A stretch of 64,000 bases of DNA from positions 1,922,001 through 1,986,000 of the forward strand of contig NZ_KK073874.1 in NCBI RefSeq assembly GCF_000585375.1, written 5' to 3'. Each line of letters begins with the position of its first letter. Within the stretch, counting starts at the first letter, position 1. The position numbers and the translations under genes are program-made. The notes below the pieces were generated by a model. It made no database searches. It had not been told where the DNA came from and worked only from the letters and a program-made list of their open reading frames with translations. Below are positions 51,884 through 60,676 of this stretch, piece after piece. Origin of the DNA: Cryptosporangium arvum DSM 44712 (GTDB lineage Bacteria > Actinomycetota > Actinomycetes > Mycobacteriales > Cryptosporangiaceae).

Positions 51884-53131
51884 ATGACCGACCTCGCCCA
51901 CCGGGAAGAGGCGCCGGCCGCCGCGCCGAGCATCCTCCGGCAGCCCATGGCGGTGTGGGCGGTGGCGTTCGCCTCGGTGATCGCGTTCATGGGGATCGGG
52001 CTGGTGGACCCGATCCTGCCGGCGATCGCCCGCGACCTGGACGCCACCCCGAGCCAGACCTCGCTGCTGTTCACCAGCTACATGGCCGTGACCGGCGTCG
52101 CGATGCTGATCACCGGCGTGGTCTCGAGCCGGATCGGGCCGCGATGGACGTTGCTCTCGGGGCTCGCGGTGATCGTCGTGTTCGCGGCGCTGGCCGGGGC
52201 GTCCGACTCGATCGGCGCGATCGTCGGGTTCCGGGCCGGTTGGGGCCTGGGTAACGCGCTGTTCATCGCGACCGCGCTCGCGACCGTCGTCGGGGCCGCG
52301 AGCGGTGGCGTGGCCAGCGCGATCATCCTCTACGAGGCCGCGCTCGGGCTCGGCATCGCGACCGGGCCGCTGCTCGGTGGTGTGCTCGGGGGCATCAGCT
52401 GGCGTGGGCCGTTCTACGGTGTCGCGGTGCTGATGGCGGTCGCGTTCGTCGCGATCCTGGCGCTGTTGCCGCCGATCCCGAAGGCCACCCGCACCACGTC
52501 GGTGCTCGACCCGTTCCGGGCGCTGCGCCACCGCGGCCTGCTGACCCTCGGGCTGACCGCGCTGCTCTACAACTTCGGGTTCTTCACGCTGCTGGCCTAC
52601 ACCCCGTTCCCGCTCGGCCTGGACGCGCACGGCCTCGGCCTGGTGTTCTTCGGCTGGGGCCTGTGCCTGGCGTTCACGTCGGTGTTCGTCGCGCCGCGGC
52701 TGCAGCGGGTCTTCGGCACGCTGCCGACGATGTACGTGAACCTCGCCGCGCTGTCGCTGCTGCTGGTCGTGATGGGGCTCGGGGTCTCCTCGCCCACCAC
52801 GCTCGTCGTCTGCGTCGTCGCGGCCGGCCTGCTGCTCGGCATCAACAACACGCTGATCACCGAGTGCGTGATGGAGGCCGCGCCGGTCGAGCGCGGGGTG
52901 GCGTCGGCGGCGTACAGCTTCGTGCGGTTCATCGGCGGTGCGATCGCGCCGTACCTGGCGACGAAGCTCGCCGAGGAGGTCAACGCCCAGATCCCGTTCT
53001 ACGTCGGGGCGCTCGGGGTGGGGCTGGCGGTCGTGGTGCTCCGGCTCGGCCGCGGGTACCTGCGTCACGTCGACCGCCACGAGCCCGCCCCGGCGTCCGC
53101 GGCGGTCGTGACCGCCGCCGACGCCGACTGA
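51884..53131 (+). CDS. MFS transporter, drug-efflux type
   Basis: 415 residues with 12 predicted membrane segments. MFS features include GIGLVDPILPAIARDLDATP after helix 1, GFRAGWGLGNALFIATALA and GLLLGINNTLITEC. The start ATG 51884 has GGGAG 6 bases upstream. With the MarR gene before it, it is probably a substrate-inducible exporter. The substrate is unknown. Confidence 0.9.
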   Translation: MTDLAHREEAPAAAPSILRQPMAVWAVAFASVIAFMGIGLVDPILPAIARDLDATPSQTSLLFTSYMAVTGVAMLITGVVSSRIGPRWTLLSGLAVIVVFAALAGASDSIGAIVGFRAGWGLGNALFIATALATVVGAASGGVASAIILYEAALGLGIATGPLLGGVLGGISWRGPFYGVAVLMAVAFVAILALLPPIPKATRTTSVLDPFRALRHRGLLTLGLTALLYNFGFFTLLAYTPFPLGLDAHGLGLVFFGWGLCLAFTSVFVAPRLQRVFGTLPTMYVNLAALSLLLVVMGLGVSSPTTLVVCVVAAGLLLGINNTLITECVMEAAPVERGVASAAYSFVRFIGGAIAPYLATKLAEEVNAQIPFYVGALGVGLAVVVLRLGRGYLRHVDRHEPAPASAAVVTAADAD

Positions 53132-53183
53132 TCCCCGGGCACCCGGTGGCCGGGCGCGGCCGGGGGCGGGTTACAAACGGGGC

Positions 53184-53957
53184 ATGAGCGAACCGTTGCC
53201 GGAGGGTGGCCGCCCGGGTCGGCCGGTGGCCTACGGACCCGGGCCGGAGCAGGTGGCCGAGTTCTACGAGGTGCCCGACCCGGCCGCGGTGGTGCTGTTC
53301 CTGCACGGCGGCTACTGGCGTGCCCGGTACGACCGGTCGCACGCGCGTCCGCTCGCGACCGCGCTCGCCGACGCCGGTTACGCGGTCCTCCTGGCCGAGT
53401 ACCGCCGCGTGGGGCAGCCGGGTGGCGGCTACCCCGGCACGCTGGAGGACGTCGCCACGCTCGTCGACACGCTCCCGGCCGCGGTCGCGCCGGGCCGGCC
53501 GCTGATCCTCGCCGGACACTCGGCCGGCGGCCAGCTGGCCCTCTGGGCCGCCGCCCGCCGGTCTCTTCCCCCGGGAGCCCCCGGCGCGCCACTCGCTCCG
53601 GTCGCGATCGCGGGGGTGGTGGCGCTGGCGCCGGTCGCCGATCTGCGCGTGGGGGCGGAGCTGGGGCTGGGGGACGGGGCGATCGAGGACTTTCTCGGCG
53701 GTTCGCCGGGTTCGGTGCCCGAACGGTACGCGATCGCGGACCCCACCGGCCTGCCCCGGCCGGCCGTCCCGGTGACGATCCTGCACGGCGAGGCCGACGA
53801 CGTCGTCACCCCGGACGTCTCGCGCAACTACGCCGCCGACGGCCGGGCCGACCTGATCCTCATCCCCGGCGCGGACCACTTCGGCGTCATCACGCCGGGC
53901 TCGCGCGAATGGCCACGAGTGCTCACTGCGCTAAGTGCGCAGATATATCCCTTTTGA
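53184..53957 (+). CDS. Alpha/beta hydrolase, arylformamidase-like
   Basis: 257 residues. The HGGYW oxyanion motif, nucleophile elbow AGHSAGG, and the late Asp (GEADDVV) and His (GADHFGV) form the catalytic triad. HGGYWRARYDRSHARPLA resembles kynurenine formamidases and related esterases. No tryptophan-degradation genes are nearby, so substrate is open. ATG 53184 is used. It may be cotranscribed with the following PAS gene but 36 bases and a TAATAT box separate them. Confidence 0.88.
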   Translation: MSEPLPEGGRPGRPVAYGPGPEQVAEFYEVPDPAAVVLFLHGGYWRARYDRSHARPLATALADAGYAVLLAEYRRVGQPGGGYPGTLEDVATLVDTLPAAVAPGRPLILAGHSAGGQLALWAAARRSLPPGAPGAPLAPVAIAGVVALAPVADLRVGAELGLGDGAIEDFLGGSPGSVPERYAIADPTGLPRPAVPVTILHGEADDVVTPDVSRNYAADGRADLILIPGADHFGVITPGSREWPRVLTALSAQIYPF

Positions 53958-53993
53958 TCCAGTAATATCCCCTCGCTGGCAAGGCCAAGGGGG

Positions 53994-54554
53994 ATGGCAG
54001 TGGCGGAGCGAACACGCAAGGCGGTCGTACCGAGCGGGGTCGAGCGCACGATGGCCGAGGACGAGCTGATCGTGAGCAAGACCGACGCCAGAGGGATCAT
54101 GACCTACGTCAACGACGTGTTCCTTCGGGTCTCGGCGTACCCGGAGAGCGAAGTGCTGGGGCAGCCGCACAACATGATCCGGCACCCCGACATGCCGCGC
54201 TGCGTCTTCAAGCTGCTCTGGGACACGATCAAGTCCGGGCAGGAGATCTTCGCCTACGTCGTGAACCTGGCCGGCGACGGCGCGCACTACTGGGTGCTCG
54301 CCCACGTCACGCCGTCGTTCGGGCCGGGCGGCCAGATCATCGGCTACCACTCCAACCGGCGGACGCCCGACCGCGCCGGCATGGACGTGATCCGCCCGCT
54401 CTACGGCCAGCTGGCCGCCGAGGAGCGCCGGCACGCCAAGTCGTCCGACGCGCTGGCGGCCTCCGCCGCGATGCTCGCCCGCAAAGCCGAGGAGCACGGC
54501 GGGTACGAGCGCTTCGTCTGGTCGCTCGAGTCGGCGCGGGCGGGTGCCCGGTGA
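53994..54554 (+). CDS. Aer-like PAS sensor protein
   Basis: 186 residues. A PAS domain of the Aer (FAD, oxygen/redox) type fills the first 130: [20 protein letters not shown], the hallmark [39 protein letters not shown] and [13 protein letters not shown]. There is no membrane anchor. It ends in a helical tail and overlaps the chemoreceptor gene (GTGA, 54551-54554). TAATAT at 53963-53968 is a possible -10. ATG 53994 is given; GTG 54000 is better spaced from AAGGGGG (53987-53993). Together the two proteins make a split version of an Aer receptor. Confidence 0.85.
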   Translation: MAVAERTRKAVVPSGVERTMAEDELIVSKTDARGIMTYVNDVFLRVSAYPESEVLGQPHNMIRHPDMPRCVFKLLWDTIKSGQEIFAYVVNLAGDGAHYWVLAHVTPSFGPGGQIIGYHSNRRTPDRAGMDVIRPLYGQLAAEERRHAKSSDALAASAAMLARKAEEHGGYERFVWSLESARAGAR

Positions 54555-55477
54555 AGAACGTGGACGGACAGTCGGAGGTCGAAATCTACCGCGGCGCGCT
54601 GCGTGCGCTGGCCGTCGCGTGCGAGGCCACCGGCAAGGGCGACTTCGAGGTGCGGGTGCCGCAGCTGCCGGGTGAGGACCGCTACCCGGACGTCGCCACG
54701 ATCCGGCACAGCCTCAACCATCTGCTCGACATGACCGACGCGTTCATCCGCGAGGCCGCAGCCTCGCTCGCCTCGGCCACCGAGGGCCGGTTCCACCGGA
54801 AGTTCCTCGAGCGCGGCATGCAGGGCACGTTCCGCTCCGGGGCCCGGTCGATAAACGTGGCCCGCGAGGCCATGCAGGCCAGCGCTCGGCGGGTCGAGGA
54901 GGTGACGGAACACCAGCTCGCGCTCGCGGCCGATTTTGAGAACGCCGTGCTCTCGGTCTCCGAAACCGTGGCCGCGGCCTCCACCGAGCTCGGTGCGTCG
55001 GCGCAGACGCTGGCCGGCGCGACCAGCAAGGCCGTCGAGTCCACCGACCAGGCCACCGCCACGATCCAGACGATGAGCGAGGCGTCGGCGCAGATCGAGC
55101 AGATCGTCCAGATCATCACGAAGATCTCGGCGCAGACGCGGCTGCTGGCGCTCAACGCGACGATCGAGGCGGCCAGGGCCGGGGAGGCCGGCAAGGGCTT
55201 CGGCGTCGTCGCCACCGAGGTCAAGCAGCTCGCCGACGAGACCTCGCGCGCCAGCGAGCGCATTCTCGAGCAGGTCACGGATGCGAGCTCGCGCACCGAC
55301 GACGCGGTCGCCGCGATCCGCAGCGTCACCGCGTCGGTCTCGGAGATGGACCAGATGGCCGCCGGTATCGCCGAGGCGGTCGAGGGCGGAGGCGTCGGGT
55401 CCGGCGGCTTGTCCCAGATGGCCGAGACGCTCAGCAGCGAGGTCACGAAGTTCCTGGGAGTGCTGCGCCAGGCGTGA
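54551..55477 (+). CDS. Soluble methyl-accepting chemotaxis protein (split Aer partner)
   Basis: 308 residues with no membrane segment. The first 120 look like linked HAMP-type units ([20 protein letters not shown] then [16 protein letters not shown] and [15 protein letters not shown]). The signalling hairpin tip reads [20 protein letters not shown] and [20 protein letters not shown], the MCP core, with Arg where QTNLLALNA usually has Asn. It probably relays redox signals from the PAS protein to CheA/CheW. No other chemotaxis gene is in the window. GTG 54551 overlaps the PAS stop, so translation is coupled. Confidence 0.88.
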   Translation: MKNVDGQSEVEIYRGALRALAVACEATGKGDFEVRVPQLPGEDRYPDVATIRHSLNHLLDMTDAFIREAAASLASATEGRFHRKFLERGMQGTFRSGARSINVAREAMQASARRVEEVTEHQLALAADFENAVLSVSETVAAASTELGASAQTLAGATSKAVESTDQATATIQTMSEASAQIEQIVQIITKISAQTRLLALNATIEAARAGEAGKGFGVVATEVKQLADETSRASERILEQVTDASSRTDDAVAAIRSVTASVSEMDQMAAGIAEAVEGGGVGSGGLSQMAETLSSEVTKFLGVLRQA

Positions 55478-55502
55478 CACGACGCAATCACGGGTGTGTC
55501 AC
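55474..55502. promoter_or_regulatory. Inverted repeat at the end of the chemoreceptor gene
   Basis: GTGACAC (55474-55480) and GTGTCAC (55496-55502) are perfect 7-bp arms with a 15-base loop. The left arm includes the stop codon. It could be a weak terminator for the PAS/chemoreceptor pair or an operator for the gene at 55542. Confidence 0.4.
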
Positions 55503-55529
55503 ATTCGTGTAATTACGTCACCGAAGTTC

Positions 55530-55535
55530 TAATCT
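55530..55535 (+). promoter_or_regulatory. -10 box of a leaderless gene
   Basis: TAATCT ends six bases before the ATG at 55542. In actinomycetes transcription then starts at or next to the A of ATG, and no ribosome site is seen, so the mRNA is probably leaderless. Confidence 0.5.
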
Positions 55536-55541
55536 GTGCGC

Positions 55542-56036
55542 ATGGCGAAGCATCGTGCGATTTGTCCGTCTCTGGTTACTGTCGCGTCTCTCTTGACCCT
55601 GTTGCTCGGGGCCGCGGTGATGGCCGAGGTCGCGGTCGCCGCGGTGCCGGGCGTGCTGATCTGGCAGCTGGCCGTGGCCTGGGTGGCCTGCTCCGTCGCC
55701 CTCGGCCTGCGTGAAGGTCGCTCCTGGGCGCTCTACGCCACCGCGATCCTGGCCGTGGCGAGTCCCGGCCTCGCGATCGCCGCCGCCGACGTGGTCGGCC
55801 CGGTTGCCGCGGCGCCGTTCCTCCTGGCGCCCGCCGCCGTCGCGCTGCTCGTTCCCGAGCGGTCGGCGCGCTGGCTGCGGCGCCGCCGGCCGGCCTCGGC
55901 TCCCACCGGGCGCATCATGGTCAGCACCCCGGTGACCGGGAGCACGACCCGGACGTCGGCGGCGCTGGCGGTGCAGAGCGACTACGCGCTCGTCGGTGCG
56001 GTGCCGGCCCAGGGTTCGGCCGGCGCCTCGGTGTAG
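55542..56036 (+). CDS. Small membrane protein of unknown function
   Basis: 164 residues. Four hydrophobic segments span about residues 10 to 105 (VTVASLLTLLLGAAVMAEVA; VLIWQLAVAWVACSVALG; ALYATAILAVASPGLAIAAA; FLLAPAAVALLVP), then a basic stretch and a Ser/Thr/Ala cytoplasmic tail. No family recognised. It is probably leaderless and monocistronic, ending before a strong hairpin. Confidence 0.7.
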   Translation: MAKHRAICPSLVTVASLLTLLLGAAVMAEVAVAAVPGVLIWQLAVAWVACSVALGLREGRSWALYATAILAVASPGLAIAAADVVGPVAAAPFLLAPAAVALLVPERSARWLRRRRPASAPTGRIMVSTPVTGSTTRTSAALAVQSDYALVGAVPAQGSAGASV

Positions 56037-56129
56037 GGCTCGCACCGGGTGGCCGTGCGAGCGGCCGACGTCCGGAGCGCAGGGGCTCCCTGGGGCTGAG
56101 GGCCGGTCGGTGACCGGTCGGGGAGCACG

Positions 56130-56158
56130 GGCCGGGCAGCGCGCCGCGCTGCCCGGCC
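56130..56158. terminator. Perfect hairpin terminator between convergent genes
   Basis: Arms GGCCGGGCAGCGC (56130-56142) and GCGCTGCCCGGCC (56146-56158) with a three-base loop. It lies between the small membrane gene and the LLM oxidoreductase stop and is likely bidirectional. Confidence 0.85.
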
Positions 56159-56168
56159 GTTGGCGTCG

Positions 56169-57041
56169 TCAGATGTCGCGCAGCCGCGGGAGAACCCGCT
56201 CGCACACCTCGGTGGCCCAGCTCGGCGGGTCGTCGACACCCCGGTTGCCGACCCACACCTGCTCGACGCCGATCTTCGCGTACTGCTCCATCGTGCGCAG
56301 GAACGTGTCGGTGTCCCCGAGCGCGTCGAGGCCGGTGATTATCGTCTTCTCGATCTCCGCCGGGTCGCGGCCCACGTCCGCGCAGTGCTGGTTCAGCACC
56401 TCGATCTTGTGCGCCACGGTCTCGACGTCCGGCGCGAACAGGTTGCACAGATCGCCGTACTGCGCGACCAGCCGGAGCGTCTTCTTCTCGCCGGAACCGC
56501 CGATCATCACCGGCGGACCGGGCTGCTGGATGGGTCGCGGCACGCAGAGCGTCTCCGCGAGCCGGTAGTGCCTGCCCTCGAACGGGCCGTCGTCGTCGCT
56601 GAACATCTGCCGGGAGATCCGCACCGTCTCCTCCAGCCGCTCGAACCGCTCGGCCAGCGGCGGGAACGGGACGCCCAGCGCGTGGTGCTCCTTCTCGTAC
56701 CAGGCGGCGCCGACTCCGAACATCGCCCGCCCCTCGGAGAGCACGTCGAGCGTCGCGACGGTCTTGGCCAGCAGGCCGGGATGGCGGTAGGTGACGCCGG
56801 TGACCAGCAGGCCGAGCTTGATCCGGCGGGTGATCCCGGCCAGGAAGCCCAGGCCCGTGTAGCCCTCGAGCATCGGCTCGGTGGCGGGCGCGACGGTCTC
56901 CATCTGGAACCAGTGGTCCATCAACGTGAAGGTGGTCGCGCCGCCCTCGTCGGCGGCACGAGCGGTCGCTGCGAGCAGCGGCGCGATCGCGGTGTTCCCG
57001 CCCGGAAAGGAGAAGTTCGGGTAGTGGATCGCAAGTTTCAC
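56169..57041 (-). CDS. LLM-class F420-dependent oxidoreductase
   Basis: 290 residues of the luciferase-like barrel. MKLAIHYPNF, TFTLMDHWFQM, LGLLVTGVTYRHPGLLAKTV, GRAMFGVGAAWYEKEHHALG and PPVMIGGSGEKKTLRLVAQY are typical of actinobacterial F420 enzymes. Substrate unknown. GTG 57041 follows TACGGT by six bases, so it may have its own leaderless promoter, or be read through from the radical SAM gene 17 bases upstream. The pairing with the radical SAM gene is unusual. Confidence 0.88.
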   Translation of the reverse strand: MKLAIHYPNFSFPGGNTAIAPLLAATARAADEGGATTFTLMDHWFQMETVAPATEPMLEGYTGLGFLAGITRRIKLGLLVTGVTYRHPGLLAKTVATLDVLSEGRAMFGVGAAWYEKEHHALGVPFPPLAERFERLEETVRISRQMFSDDDGPFEGRHYRLAETLCVPRPIQQPGPPVMIGGSGEKKTLRLVAQYGDLCNLFAPDVETVAHKIEVLNQHCADVGRDPAEIEKTIITGLDALGDTDTFLRTMEQYAKIGVEQVWVGNRGVDDPPSWATEVCERVLPRLRDI

Positions 57042-57058
57042 CGACCAACCGTAAGACG

Positions 57059-58360
57059 TCAGCCGGTGGTGCGCCTGCGGGGCGCGCGGCGCGGATAGGC
57101 CTTCGCCGTCTCGGCCAGCCGCGACGCGTGCTCGGCCTGGCGCCGCCAGTGGCCGTAGAGCGCGCCGCTCGCCGCCAGCTGGTCGAACGTCGAGATCGTG
57201 TCGGCCGACACGAACGCCGGCTCGGCGTCGCGCCAGGGCGTGCCGGGCAGCGGCATGAACGTGTGGGCGTGCACGCGCCCGCCGAGGGCCGCCACGGCTT
57301 CGGCCAGCCGCAGCGAGGCCTCCGCGTCCTCGGCGTCCTCGCCCGGCATCCCGAACAGGAAGTCGACGTTGGGCCGGAAGCCCTCCGCGGCGGCGATCCG
57401 CACCGCGTCCAGCACCGGACCGGCGCCGTGGCCGCGCCGGGACGCCGCGAGCATCCGGTCGGAGCCCGACTGGGCGCCGATGATGATGTTGTCGTTCGAC
57501 ACGTACCTGCGCAGCATCCGCATCGCGCCCGGCGTGACGTGCTCGGGCCGCACCTCGGAGGGGAACGACCCGAAGAACAGCCGGCCGTGCGGCGGCAGCT
57601 CGGCCCGTACCGTGCCGAGCAGCTCCTCCACCGCGTCGAGGTCGGGCTCCTCGGTCTGGGTGCCGTAGGACAGCGACGTCGGCGTCGTGAAACGCACGTC
57701 CTTCAGGCCGTCGGCGACCATCGCACGCACGTGCCAGCGGACGTTCTCGACGCTGCGGTGCCGGAAGCGCGCGGAGAACATGAACGGGGTCTGGCAGAAC
57801 TTGCAGGCGTAGATGCAGCCGCGGGTGAGCTCGATCGGACCGTACTTGTGGTACTTCAGCGAGAACGAGCCGAACGCGTCGAGCTCCCGGGTGATCGCCG
57901 GGCCGGTACGCAGGGCCACGCCGTCGGAGTCCCGGACGGCCAGCCCGCGGACGCCGGTCAGCGGAGCCCCCGTGCCGACCGCGTCGACGAGCCGGACGAT
58001 CGTCGTCTCCCCCTCGCCGATCGCGGCGACGTCCCAGCCCGCGTCGAGCACCTGCTGCGGTTCGGCGGTGGCGTGCACCCCGCCGGCCACGTGCAGCACG
58101 CGCTCGTCGTCCACCAGGGCGCGGACGGCGGCGAGCTCGACGGCGAGCGCGTCGGCGTCGGGGGAGTAGAAGGACCAGAGCACCAGCACGCGGTCGGCTT
58201 CGTCCAGTGCGGAGCCGACCGCGGCCGCGGTCTGTTCCGGGGAGGTCGCGAACGCGACCGTGAACGGGGTCTCCGGAGGTTCGGCCTCCAGCGCCCCGAG
58301 CAGGGCGTGGTGGCCGTAGGTCACGGCCTTGCGGTACCGGAGGACGACGGCGACGCTCAC
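57059..58360 (-). CDS. B12-binding-domain radical SAM protein
   Basis: 433 residues. The N-terminal 150 are a cobalamin-binding-like Rossmann domain (VLHVAGGVHATAEPQQVLDA; AIGEGETT) without a clear DxHxxG histidine. The radical SAM cluster is the CxxxCxxC of LTRGCIYACKFCQTPFMFSA, followed by RFRHRSVENV and VNYxFG-equivalent FRPNVDFLFGMPGEDAEDAE. From memory this matches the MJ_1487-type family (TIGR04013), mostly archaeal. The reaction is unknown. It is translated just ahead of an F420-type oxidoreductase. Confidence 0.8.
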   Translation of the reverse strand: MSVAVVLRYRKAVTYGHHALLGALEAEPPETPFTVAFATSPEQTAAAVGSALDEADRVLVLWSFYSPDADALAVELAAVRALVDDERVLHVAGGVHATAEPQQVLDAGWDVAAIGEGETTIVRLVDAVGTGAPLTGVRGLAVRDSDGVALRTGPAITRELDAFGSFSLKYHKYGPIELTRGCIYACKFCQTPFMFSARFRHRSVENVRWHVRAMVADGLKDVRFTTPTSLSYGTQTEEPDLDAVEELLGTVRAELPPHGRLFFGSFPSEVRPEHVTPGAMRMLRRYVSNDNIIIGAQSGSDRMLAASRRGHGAGPVLDAVRIAAAEGFRPNVDFLFGMPGEDAEDAEASLRLAEAVAALGGRVHAHTFMPLPGTPWRDAEPAFVSADTISTFDQLAASGALYGHWRRQAEHASRLAETAKAYPRRAPRRRTTG

Positions 58361-58399
58361 GCCGCCATTCTGGCAGCGGCGGCGCCCGCGGGCCGTGCC

Positions 58400-58711
58400 C
58401 TACCGGATCGTGGGCGGGGCGGCTCCGGGCCGCTGGGTCGGGACGACGACGCCCGGCGGCGGGCCCGGGGGAGCGTCGGCGGCCGACGGCGGGCGTTCCG
58501 GGGCCACGTTCCACGACACGGTCACCGAGACCGGGGCGCGGGCGCCGACGGTCGGCGTGTCGTAGTGGACGTCGACCCGATCGGGCCGTCCCGGGGTGCC
58601 GTCGCAGATGCGCTCGGCCAGCCACGTCCCGGAGTAGGTCCGGTCGGGGCCGCCGGTCGGGGAGTGGATGACGACGGCGGTGCCGTCGGGGAGTCGGATT
58701 TCGGAGGGCAT
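58400..58711 (-). CDS. Small protein of unknown function
   Basis: 103 residues. The N-terminal 65 alternate strand-like stretches (EIRLPDGTAVVIHSPTGG; DRTYSGTWLAERICDG; RVDVHYDTPTVGARAPVSVT) and the rest is Pro-rich. The opening pattern suggests a small beta-fold. ATG 58711 has GGGAG about 10 bases upstream. No family recognised; the stop lies 39 bases from the radical SAM start, so cotranscription is possible. Confidence 0.55.
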   Translation of the reverse strand: MPSEIRLPDGTAVVIHSPTGGPDRTYSGTWLAERICDGTPGRPDRVDVHYDTPTVGARAPVSVTVSWNVAPERPPSAADAPPGPPPGVVVPTQRPGAAPPTIR

Positions 58712-58881
58712 GGGGGAGGGTCTCCCTCAGTTGTACTGAATGGAGTAAGAAGGCTGATCAGGATTGTCACCGGGTGGTAGCTCATGGTTACCCGTTCGGT
58801 CGGGAGGCTGAAACGGATCAGCCCGGGGGCGTACGCCCGGAGGCCACTGTGCTGCCGGGCGGCCCTGGTTACCGTGAGCGG

Positions 58882-59958
58882 ATGCGGCGGCTGCGCGTTC
58901 TTCCGGTGATCGTCGTCGTACTGCTCTGCGCGCTGTTCGTCGCCGCTTACGGCAACCGCGGCGGTCCCGGTGTAGTGGTGCCGCTGTTCGTCGTGCTGGC
59001 CTGGCCGGTCCTGTGGTCGGCCCGACCGGTCCTCGGGCTGGGGCTCGTGCTCCTGCTCACCGCGCTGCTCACCCCGCTCTACGACCCCGAGACGGTCGGG
59101 CCGGTCGGCTGCGCGGCGGTCCTCGTCGCGGTGGGCCGGCTGGCCACCGTCCGGCCGTGGCGGGTGTCGCTGCCGGGCGCCGGGGTCGCGTTCGCGGTGC
59201 TCGCGCTGCTCGGAGCGGCGTTCTACGTGGAGAGCGGCGGGGCGTTCACCACCGCGCTCGTGCTCGCGCTGGCGGTCGGGTGCGTGTGGGCGGTGGGCAA
59301 CACGATCCGGCAGGGCCGGGAGAACGCGGGCGCGCGGCGTCGGGAGGAGACCGAGCTCGCGGTCGCGGCCGAGCGGTTGCGGATCGCGCGGGAGCTGCAC
59401 GACCTGGTCGCGCACAGCATGGGCGTGATCGCGTTCCAGGCCGGCGCCGGGCGGCGGGTGATCGAGACCCAGCCGCGCGAGGCGCGCAACGCGCTGGACG
59501 CGATCGAGACGACGTCCCGCGAGGCGCTGGCCGAGCTGCGCCGGACGCTGGCCGCGCTCCGGCGCTCGGAACCGGCCGGCGCACCGACGATCCCGACGCC
59601 CCGGCTGGCCGACCTCGACCGGCTGGCCGCCTCCGTGCGCGTCGAGGTCACCCGCACCGGCGCGGTCCGGGAGCTCCCGGCCAACCTCGAACTCTCGGCG
59701 TACCGGATCGTGCAGGAGTCGGTGACGAACGTGGTTCGCCACGCCGGCACCGACGCCTGCTGGGTACGGCTGGACTACCGGGGCTCCGAACTGGGGGTCG
59801 AGGTGCTGGATTCCGGCTCCGGAACCGGCCCTCCGGGCACCGGGTACGGCATCGTCGGCATGCGCGAGCGGGTGACGCTGCTGAACGGGACGTTCGCCGC
59901 CGGACCTCGCCCGGAGGGTGGCTTCCGGGTGGCGGCGACAATCCCCCTTCATGATTAG
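58882..59958 (+). CDS. NarL-type sensor histidine kinase
   Basis: 358 residues. Four or five membrane segments occupy the first 150, followed by the HisKA_3 dimerisation region RLRIARELHDLVAHSMGVIA (phosphorylated His in RELHD) and a HATPase domain (ESVTNVVRHAG; GTGYGIVGMRERV). The membrane part lacks a large extracellular loop, so it senses within or near the membrane. ATG 58882 is chosen over an upstream frame without membrane start. It overlaps the response regulator gene by eight bases. Confidence 0.92.
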   Translation: MRRLRVLPVIVVVLLCALFVAAYGNRGGPGVVVPLFVVLAWPVLWSARPVLGLGLVLLLTALLTPLYDPETVGPVGCAAVLVAVGRLATVRPWRVSLPGAGVAFAVLALLGAAFYVESGGAFTTALVLALAVGCVWAVGNTIRQGRENAGARRREETELAVAAERLRIARELHDLVAHSMGVIAFQAGAGRRVIETQPREARNALDAIETTSREALAELRRTLAALRRSEPAGAPTIPTPRLADLDRLAASVRVEVTRTGAVRELPANLELSAYRIVQESVTNVVRHAGTDACWVRLDYRGSELGVEVLDSGSGTGPPGTGYGIVGMRERVTLLNGTFAAGPRPEGGFRVAATIPLHD

Positions 59959-60604
59959 TGTCGTCCTGGCTGACGATCAGCCGCTGATCCGGTCCGCGCT
60001 GCGTGTGCTGCTGGCCGAGACGGCCGACCTCGAGCTGGTGGGGGAGGCCTCGACCGGCACCGAGGCGGTCGCGCTCGCGCGCGAGCACCGGCCCGACGTC
60101 GTCGTGATGGACCTGCGGATGCCGGAGCTGGACGGGATCGCCGCCACCGCGAAGATCGCCGAGACGCTGCCGGACACCCGCGTCGTGGTGCTGACGACGT
60201 TCGACGACGACGAGTACCTCTACGGGGCGCTGCGTGCCGGGGCCAGCGGGTTCCTGGTCAAGGACATGGGACTCGACGACATCCTGGCCGCGATCCGGGT
60301 GGTCGCGGGCGGGGACGCGCTCATCGCGCCGAGCGTCACCCGGCGGCTCGTCGACACGCTGGCGGGACGCACGCCGGCGCCGGCGGCCCGTCCCTCGATC
60401 GCCGGGGTCACCGACCGGGAACGCGAGGTCCTGACGCTCGTCGGGCGCGGGCTGTCGAACGCCGAGATCGCGGCCGAGCTGTTCATCAGCATCGCCACGG
60501 CGAAGGCACACGTGGCCCGGTTGCTGACGAAACTGGACGCCCGGGACCGGGTGCAGCTGGTGATCCTGGCCTACCAGTTCGGGTTGGTCAGCCCGGAGGA
60601 TTAG
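59951..60604 (+). CDS. LuxR/NarL-type response regulator
   Basis: 217 residues. The receiver has acidic residues in VVLADDQPLIR, the phosphorylated Asp in VVVMDLRMPELDG and Lys in FLVKDMG. The C-terminal LuxR helix-turn-helix reads TDREREVLTLVGRGLSNAEI and AELFISIATAKAHVARLL. It is the partner of the overlapping kinase. Target genes are not evident; the glycosyltransferase gene follows 72 bases later. Confidence 0.95.
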   Translation: MISVVLADDQPLIRSALRVLLAETADLELVGEASTGTEAVALAREHRPDVVVMDLRMPELDGIAATAKIAETLPDTRVVVLTTFDDDEYLYGALRAGASGFLVKDMGLDDILAAIRVVAGGDALIAPSVTRRLVDTLAGRTPAPAARPSIAGVTDREREVLTLVGRGLSNAEIAAELFISIATAKAHVARLLTKLDARDRVQLVILAYQFGLVSPED

Positions 60605-60676
60605 GCCTGCTGACCAGGTCGTCTGTCGTCCACGGACCGATGTGGACGACCGGGGTTCCGGGCGACCGTTCCGGGC

